NCBI RefSeq assembly: GCF_000745975.1
Contig: NZ_JQKJ01000001.1
Coordinates: forward strand, 310,001 to 374,000
From: Desulfobacter vibrioformis DSM 8776
Lineage (GTDB): Bacteria; Desulfobacterota; Desulfobacteria; Desulfobacterales; Desulfobacteraceae
Reading direction: 5' to 3'
DNA length: 64,000 bases
In this document: positions 58,662 through 64,000 of the stretch, piece by piece
How positions within the stretch are numbered: position 1 is the first letter of the stretch
Layout of the letters: every line of letters begins with the position of its first letter
Notes under the pieces: model-generated
The model's input: the letters and a program-made list of their open reading frames with translations, nothing else
Database searches by the model: none
Told to the model about the DNA's origin: nothing
Made by a program: the position numbers and the translations under genes

Positions 58662-60068
58662 TTAATTCATTAATTTTTTTAAGATGTTGGCAAGGATTTT
58701 GTTCTGTCCGGGTTGAAGTGTCCTGGGGTCAATGATGAAGCAATTGTTCTCAATGCGTCCCATCACGGGCGGATCAAAGGCCCGCAGTTGTTTGTCCAGG
58801 GATGTTACGGACATGGTTTCGGGCCGGATGGTCAGGCACCGGGTGGGCAGGGTCAGCCCGGGACAGGAGCCGCCGCCCGGCCTGGAGGTCATATCTGCCA
58901 GGGCGAGTTCCGCCCGGTCCCCCACAGCCTCTGTGACCAGTGATAACAGAACCTCTGCATCCTGGCAGATTTGTTCATAGGGCAGGGTCAGCATTTTCAG
59001 GGTGGGGATCTTTTCAACAGCCACCCGGGTGTCCCGGTAAAGCTTGAGTGTAGCTTCCAGGCCCGCCAGGGTCATTTTGTCAATGCGCAGGGCCCGGGTC
59101 AGCGGGTTGGCCCTGATCTGGTCCAGGCACTGTTTTGTGCCGACAATAATGCCTGCCTGGGGACCACCTAAAAGTTTGTCTCCGCTGAAAGTGACCACGT
59201 CGGCACCCGAGGCTACCTGTTCAGAAACCGGGGGTTCGGAAGGCAGCCCGAATGCGCTGAGGTCAATCAGCGTGCCCGAGCCCAAGTCTTCCATTACCGG
59301 AATACCATGGGACTTTCCAATGCCCACCACGTCCTTGAGCGAGACCGATGTGGTGAATCCCTCAATTTTATAATTGGACGTGTGAACCTTGAGCAAAAGC
59401 CCTGTCTCTTCGGTAATGGCATGGGTGTAATCATGGGGGTGGGTGCGGTTGGTGGTCCCCACTTCCTTTAAGATACATCCGCTTTTTATCATCACGTCCG
59501 GTACCCTGAAGGCACCGCCGATCTCCACCAGCTCGCCTCTGGAAACAATGACCTGGCGTCCCTGGGCAAGGGTGTTTAAGGCCAGCAGCACGGCACCGGC
59601 ATTATTGTTCACAGCCATGGCTGCCTGGGCCCCTGTCAACTCGCAGATCAGCGCTTCAATTGCTTCATAGCGGATGCCGCGCTTGCCCGTTGAAAGATTG
59701 AGTTCAAGATTGGAATACGAGGATGAGACCGCCACGATATTATCCAGGGCCTCCCGGCAGAGCACTGCCCTGCCGAGGTTGGTGTGCAGAACCACGCCGG
59801 TGGCATTGATCAAAGGCCCAAGCCGGTTTTTCATTTTCCGGGCAGCAAGCAGGGCTGCCTGTTTTATTATTGCTTCATCACTGACGACTAGGGGCCTGTG
59901 TTCAAGTATTTGTGTGCGGATATCGTCAATGGCCCTTCGTACCGATTCAAGTACAAGGCTGCGCGGCACCCGTATAAACCGGTCATCTGTTTCGGCAAGG
60001 GTCAGAATATGATCCACGCCGGGCAGAGATTTTAATTGTAACTGTTTATCCGGCATTGGCTGTTTCAT
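58662..60068 (-). CDS. selA: L-seryl-tRNA(Sec) selenium transferase SelA
   Basis: A 468-residue PLP enzyme that makes selenocysteinyl-tRNA from seryl-tRNA. The PLP lysine is K298 in TFSGDKLLGGPQAG. LINATGVVLHTNLGRAVLCR and GTTNRTHPHDY are conserved. The length is normal. selB and selC are not in the window; the next gene is the TPR protein rather than selB. The presence of SelA implies that the organism makes selenoproteins. Confidence 0.95.
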   Translation of the reverse strand: MKQPMPDKQLQLKSLPGVDHILTLAETDDRFIRVPRSLVLESVRRAIDDIRTQILEHRPLVVSDEAIIKQAALLAARKMKNRLGPLINATGVVLHTNLGRAVLCREALDNIVAVSSSYSNLELNLSTGKRGIRYEAIEALICELTGAQAAMAVNNNAGAVLLALNTLAQGRQVIVSRGELVEIGGAFRVPDVMIKSGCILKEVGTTNRTHPHDYTHAITEETGLLLKVHTSNYKIEGFTTSVSLKDVVGIGKSHGIPVMEDLGSGTLIDLSAFGLPSEPPVSEQVASGADVVTFSGDKLLGGPQAGIIVGTKQCLDQIRANPLTRALRIDKMTLAGLEATLKLYRDTRVAVEKIPTLKMLTLPYEQICQDAEVLLSLVTEAVGDRAELALADMTSRPGGGSCPGLTLPTRCLTIRPETMSVTSLDKQLRAFDPPVMGRIENNCFIIDPRTLQPGQNKILANILKKLMN

Positions 60069-60263
60069 AGTTCATTCAATAAAAATACGGGTAATGATTT
60101 TCGTTAAAATAGCCTTAATTATCATTAATTCCTGAAATTATTCAACCTTAATCTGTGGGTTATAACTGGAATTGGGATCCGGGTAAAGTTTTAAGTTTCT
60201 GATGCCGATTCAATTTTTAACTTGATTTGTTTTTAGAAAAATTCACGGGATTAAAGGAGGATC

Positions 60264-61676
60264 ATGAAGATATCACAAAGCAGTGTGGGCTTGTCGTCTT
60301 CTTATATGCTGGAACAAGAGGATACGCTCCAGGAGAAAAAATCATCAAGAACAACCACTGCGGGCATCTTGTCATCAAAGCGCAATCGTGTCGCATCCGA
60401 AATCGCCGCCAGCCTGCCCCGGGTGATGGTGGACCGGGTCAGTATTTCCGGGGCTGCCATCCGGGAAACCAGTAATGAATACAGCCATTCTTTGTCATCA
60501 CAGTCCAGTGTCTGGGGTGCAGACGACAATGACGCTGTTAATTTCTCCCAGCAGGAGATGGTGGAAAAGCTGGTCTCTACTGTGGTTAAGGAACAGGTTT
60601 CATCCCTGAGCCTTGAAACCCTGGGAACGGTGCAACAGTCCGGAACCGCCAGCCTGTTTTCGGGACAGATTCGGTCCGCAAACGCCACGGTTTCCCTGGA
60701 CCGCACCACAAGCCATTTTGAGCAGGAACAGATGACCTTTGCCGCCCAGGGACAGGTATTGACCGAGGACGGCAGGGCCATCAATTTTTCTCTGGATCTT
60801 GCCATGGACAGAACTACGATGACCGAAACAAGAGAGCAGGCACTGATCAGCACCTGGCAGGAGGAAATGGTTCTGATTGATCCGTTGATCATCAATCTTG
60901 AAGGCGGCGTGCCTGCATTGAGCGATACCCGGTTTGAATTTGACCTGGACAATGACGGAACCACCGAAGAGATCAGCTTTGCCGCATCAGGTTCGGGGTT
61001 TTTGAGTTTTGACAAGAACAATGACGGCATTATCAACAATGGTTCCGAGCTGTTTGGCCCGGGCACGGGTAACGGGTTTGATGAACTGGCTGCCTATGAT
61101 CTGGACGGCAACGGATGGATTGATGAAAATGATGACGTGTTTTCCAAGCTTTCTGTCTGGACCCGGGATGGGGCTGGCAATGACCTGCTGGTTTCCCTGG
61201 CAGATGCCGGCATTGGTGCTGTCTACCTTGACAATGCCGCCACCGGATTTAAATTGGCTGATGCGGATAATGCCCTCACCGGAAATGTGGCCCGCTCGGG
61301 TCTGTTTTTGTTTGAAAACGGCAATGTGGGCAGCGTTCAGCAGATTGATCTTGCCGCACGATCAACGGAACCGGAATCGGTGTCTGCTGAATCGAACATC
61401 CAGGCAGATCTGCCCCAGGGTATGAACACAGCCAGGACAGTTTCCGGACCCCTTGAAAATGGAGCGTTTCTATCCATGGAACAAACATGGCAGACAGAGG
61501 CTAAAAATTTTCTGGAAGAAATGAGGCGTCAGATTCAGGAAATGGAGCAACAGATTCGCAGGCTTTTCAATATACCGTCAAAAACGGAAAACAGACTGGG
61601 GAACGCAAACCGTATTTTTAACCGGATCAAGCTTCCCGATAAAGGGCTAACACACCGGAACGGGCAAGTTTTTTGA
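60264..61676 (+). CDS. Hypothetical protein with calcium-binding (EF-hand/dockerin-like) loops
   Basis: A 470-residue protein without a clear signal peptide. The middle has FDLDNDGTTEEISF, FDKNNDGIINNGSELFGPG and YDLDGNGWIDENDDVFSKL, which are DxDxDG-type calcium loops. A coiled coil (FLEEMRRQIQEMEQQIRRLF) closes the C-terminus. AAAGGAGGATC gives a strong ribosome binding site. The last 50 bp overlap the 3' end of ilvN on the other strand. The family may be secreted or surface-linked, but no export signal was seen. Confidence 0.7.
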   Translation: MKISQSSVGLSSSYMLEQEDTLQEKKSSRTTTAGILSSKRNRVASEIAASLPRVMVDRVSISGAAIRETSNEYSHSLSSQSSVWGADDNDAVNFSQQEMVEKLVSTVVKEQVSSLSLETLGTVQQSGTASLFSGQIRSANATVSLDRTTSHFEQEQMTFAAQGQVLTEDGRAINFSLDLAMDRTTMTETREQALISTWQEEMVLIDPLIINLEGGVPALSDTRFEFDLDNDGTTEEISFAASGSGFLSFDKNNDGIINNGSELFGPGTGNGFDELAAYDLDGNGWIDENDDVFSKLSVWTRDGAGNDLLVSLADAGIGAVYLDNAATGFKLADADNALTGNVARSGLFLFENGNVGSVQQIDLAARSTEPESVSAESNIQADLPQGMNTARTVSGPLENGAFLSMEQTWQTEAKNFLEEMRRQIQEMEQQIRRLFNIPSKTENRLGNANRIFNRIKLPDKGLTHRNGQVF

Positions 61677-62112
61677 TGCCAAAGGGTGACAGTTTTTCAA
61701 GAAGCATATCAATGGTGTCCTCATCGCCGCATACGTCGAAAATAAAGTGCTGGCTGCCTTCGTCCATCATGGTGCCGTTGAATTCCTGAATCAGAGAGCG
61801 GATCTCATCCCGGTTTTCAGGCAGGGCTTTGACACAGATCAGGGCCATTTCCCTTTTGACGGCCTTTTCGCCAGTCATGTCCCTGAGCTTGATGACGTTG
61901 ACCAGGCGCTTGATCTGCTTCATGCACTGCTCTAACATTTTCGGGTGTGTGTGGGTGGTGATGGTGATTCTGGACATTTTGGGATTTGCCGTGGGGGCAC
62001 CGCAGATGGTTTCGATGTTATAGCCCCTGCTGGCAAAAAGCCCCGTGATTCTGGCCGTCACCCCGGGTTCGTTTTCAACCAGCATGGTCAGGGTGTACCT
62101 GTTTTTTTTCAA
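61627..62112 (-). CDS. ilvN: Acetolactate synthase small (regulatory) subunit
   Basis: A 161-residue regulatory subunit for branched-chain amino acid synthesis. The ACT domain (TLTMLVENEPGVTARITGLF, ASRGYNIETICGAPT) binds valine for feedback control; the C-terminal half completes the IlvN/H form. The large subunit gene is not adjacent. Its ATG overlaps the stop of the GGDEF gene (ATGA), and its 3' end overlaps the convergent calcium-motif gene. Confidence 0.93.
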   Translation of the reverse strand: MKKNRYTLTMLVENEPGVTARITGLFASRGYNIETICGAPTANPKMSRITITTHTHPKMLEQCMKQIKRLVNVIKLRDMTGEKAVKREMALICVKALPENRDEIRSLIQEFNGTMMDEGSQHFIFDVCGDEDTIDMLLEKLSPFGIKKLARSGVLALYREA

Positions 62113-63161
62113 GGCAGGACCACCTCTTTGCCATTGTGGGTGCCGGTGCGGTTACGGCCGTTTTCCTTGGCTGCATAAAGGGCCTTGTCCGCCCGTGTAA
62201 TCAGGGCGTCCAAGTCTTCACCGGGGATCAACTGGGCCACGCCTAGGGAGATGGTGATGGTGCCGATGTCCTTGCCTGAACTTTTGGACTGCCATCTGAT
62301 TTTTTCAAGGCTGGTGCGGATCTGTTCTGCCAGGATAAAACCCCCGTCCATTTTTGTTTCAGGCAGCACCATGATAAATTCTTCACCGCCGAACCGGCCG
62401 GCAATATCCTTGCCTTTGATGTGTTTTTGTAAAAGCTTGGACAGCAGTTTGAGAACATTATCGCCGGTAAGATGACCATAGTTATCATTTATTCGTTTAA
62501 ACAGGTCAATGTCCGCGATAATCAGGGTTAAGGGGGCGGTCTCCTCCTGGGCATCTTTCATGGGTTCGGCAATGGCATCCTCAAAACCGCGGCGGTTAAG
62601 CAGCCCTGTGAGCATATCCGTTTTTGCCGCTTCCCGCAGGTTTCTAAGTTCCAGCTTCAGGGCATCAAGGTCGCTGATGGTGTTGTGAACATTGTTTTTA
62701 AGGTCTGTATTGCCATCAATGATCCGCCGGGTTTCCGAAACAATATCCAGGGAAATACTTTTGATATCGGATCCGATTGATGCCTTGCTTAAACGCTCGT
62801 TATGGGCTTTGAGCTGATCTCCCTGCCGGTTCATACGGTTTCCGGCTTCGGTAAGCTGGGAGCTCATTCCGTCAAGAAGGCTTCCCGCTTTTCTGGTTTG
62901 CTCTTCGGTAACAAGCAATGGCCTGTCAGAAACGTAGTGCCTGAACCAGTCAAGGACCTTTTGATAGTCTATGCGTTCTTTTTTTTTCCGGGCTGCCTGG
63001 ATATCCTTGTTCAGTTCAGGATTCCGGCCCGAGGCATACTCATACCACACCGAATAGACAATCGGGGTATAAGGAAGTTTAAGTTCGGAGATTTCTTTGA
63101 GAACTATTCGCAGATATCTTCCTGATGCTTCCAGGGAATCAGGATATAAGTTTTTTAGCAT
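62109..63161 (-). CDS. Diguanylate cyclase (GGDEF)
   Basis: A 350-residue protein. The N-terminal 170 residues are helical and contain no domain I can name (SVWYEYASGRNPELNKDIQA). The GGDEF domain begins AAKTDMLTGLLNRRGFEDAI with active-site RFGGEEFIMVLPE and ends ADKALYAAKENGRNR. The active-site loop is intact, so it should make cyclic di-GMP. No membrane segment. It is directly followed by ilvN with a 4-bp overlap. pyrF starts 110 bp away on the other strand. Confidence 0.9.
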   Translation of the reverse strand: MLKNLYPDSLEASGRYLRIVLKEISELKLPYTPIVYSVWYEYASGRNPELNKDIQAARKKKERIDYQKVLDWFRHYVSDRPLLVTEEQTRKAGSLLDGMSSQLTEAGNRMNRQGDQLKAHNERLSKASIGSDIKSISLDIVSETRRIIDGNTDLKNNVHNTISDLDALKLELRNLREAAKTDMLTGLLNRRGFEDAIAEPMKDAQEETAPLTLIIADIDLFKRINDNYGHLTGDNVLKLLSKLLQKHIKGKDIAGRFGGEEFIMVLPETKMDGGFILAEQIRTSLEKIRWQSKSSGKDIGTITISLGVAQLIPGEDLDALITRADKALYAAKENGRNRTGTHNGKEVVLP

Positions 63162-63270
63162 TGAGTTCCCTTCCGTTTTTTTAAAGCAAAAAAAGGCCTT
63201 TTGTGATAGATTCTCTTAATTTGTTATTTATGTCAACATAGGATCATAACATAGGATGACAAAGGGGCTC

Positions 63271-64000
63271 ATGCAGAAAGCAGCAAAAGAATATATTATT
63301 TTCCCTCTGGATTTCCCCTCCATGGAGGCGGCTCACTCCCATATCCGGCAGCTTGACGGCCGGGTGGGGATGTTTAAAATCGGCCTTGAACTGTTTATCC
63401 GCCAGGGTCCGGCTGTGGTGGAGATGGTCAGAAAAATGTCCGGTGCAGGTATTTTTCTGGATTTGAAACTGCATGATATCTCAGCCACGGTCGGCCGGGC
63501 CATGGCCCGGGTGGCGGATCTGGGGGTGGATCTGGTAACAGTCCACGGCGCGTCCTCACAAAAAATGCTTGGGGCAGCCGTTAAAAATGCCGGTAAGACC
63601 AAAGTGCTTGCCGTGACCCTGCTTACGGATAATGACGCAGATACGGTCCGGGTCCAGGGGTTTAAGGATGAATATGTCAATGCCCCGGAAAAGCTGGTGC
63701 TGCTGCGGGCCCGCATGGCCCTGGATGCCGGATGTGCCGGTGTGGTGTGTTCAGGTCAGGAGACCGCCATGTTGAAAACGCAACTGGGCAAAGGGTGTCT
63801 GTTCGTTACGCCGGGGATCCGGCCCCAATGGTGCCTGACCCCCGGGGATGACCAGAAACGGGTTGTCACCCCGGCTAAGGCGGTGCAGGATGGTTCTGAT
63901 TATATTGTCATTGGCCGGCCTATCCGGGATGCTGACGAGCCGGCCCGGGCTGCTGAAAAGGTGGCCCTGGAAATTGAAGCCGGTCTGTCCGGCCCTGCCG
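63271..64000 (+). CDS. pyrF: Orotidine 5'-phosphate decarboxylase, incomplete at the window end
   Basis: The last step of UMP synthesis. MQKAAKEYIIFPLDFPSMEA starts the barrel, and FLDLKLHDISATVGRAMARV holds the catalytic DxKxxD. VTPGIRPQW and the phosphate-binding VIGRPIRDADEP are present. The frame runs off the right edge with perhaps a few residues missing. The ATG at 63271 has AGGGG four bases upstream; an ATG at 63256 is possible. Confidence 0.94.
   Translation, partial: MQKAAKEYIIFPLDFPSMEAAHSHIRQLDGRVGMFKIGLELFIRQGPAVVEMVRKMSGAGIFLDLKLHDISATVGRAMARVADLGVDLVTVHGASSQKMLGAAVKNAGKTKVLAVTLLTDNDADTVRVQGFKDEYVNAPEKLVLLRARMALDAGCAGVVCSGQETAMLKTQLGKGCLFVTPGIRPQWCLTPGDDQKRVVTPAKAVQDGSDYIVIGRPIRDADEPARAAEKVALEIEAGLSGPA

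Noticed and set aside
1-64000. CRISPR array
   Set aside because: No series of equal repeats and spacers was seen; the repeats present are tandem, palindromic or terminal repeats.

Overview
The window looks like chromosomal DNA of a sulfate-reducing Desulfobacterota species, most like the Desulfobacteraceae. This is inferred from gene content, not from a database match. Pointers are a cobaltochelatase CbiK with an export signal, a CobA-HemD fusion next to hemC, SelA, many signalling proteins, and ribosomal proteins that resemble this group. The left end runs out inside cbiE and the right end inside pyrF.

Layout. (1) 1-12460, minus strand: a cobalamin-riboswitch-controlled operon, read right to left: riboswitch, intrinsic terminator, cbiK, a BtuCDF/FecBCD-type ABC importer (permease, ATPase, binding protein), cbiA, cbiC, cbiL, a nucleoside-recognition (gate) membrane protein, cbiD, a three-gene cassette (two SPFH/prohibitin-like proteins and an AAA ATPase), and cbiE. 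(2) 12658-14394: a LysM lytic transglycosylase lipoprotein. (3) 14600-43652, plus strand: one large translation/transcription superoperon region: tRNA-Thr, Tyr, Gly, Thr, rpmG, tRNA-Trp, secE, nusG, rplKAJL, rpoBC, then rpsL, rpsG, tuf, then the S10, spc and alpha clusters from rpsJ to rplQ. fusA, a second tuf, adk and map are missing from their common places. (4) 43653-46340: a small accessory patch behind rplQ: terminator, a 145-bp miniature element with inverted ends, a 5' piece of a group II intron, a VapBC-type toxin-antitoxin pair, a 3' relic of an insertion sequence, a small orphan gene and a 177-bp palindromic element. (5) 46339-49866: a hybrid sensor kinase and a GAF/DUF484-type diguanylate cyclase. 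(6) 50014-53736, minus: moaA, cobA-hemD, hemC and an FmdB-type zinc ribbon, i.e. the entry into tetrapyrrole synthesis that also feeds the cobalamin operon. (7) 53884-64000: M20 amidohydrolase, a DMT/YdcZ membrane protein, a deoxyhypusine-synthase-like protein with gmhA, a TPR protein, selA, a calcium-motif protein, ilvN coupled to a GGDEF protein, and pyrF.

How it fits together: hemC and cobA-hemD make uroporphyrinogen III and precorrin-2. CbiK inserts cobalt, and CbiL, CbiD, CbiE, CbiC and CbiA carry out part of the anaerobic corrin pathway; the other steps must be encoded elsewhere. The most unusual parts are the SPFH-SPFH-ATPase cassette and the gate protein inside the cobalamin operon, the layered mobile-element debris behind rplQ, a dispersed palindromic repeat whose two copies show compensatory changes, and the deoxyhypusine-synthase-like gene overlapping gmhA. 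No rRNA or CRISPR array was seen.
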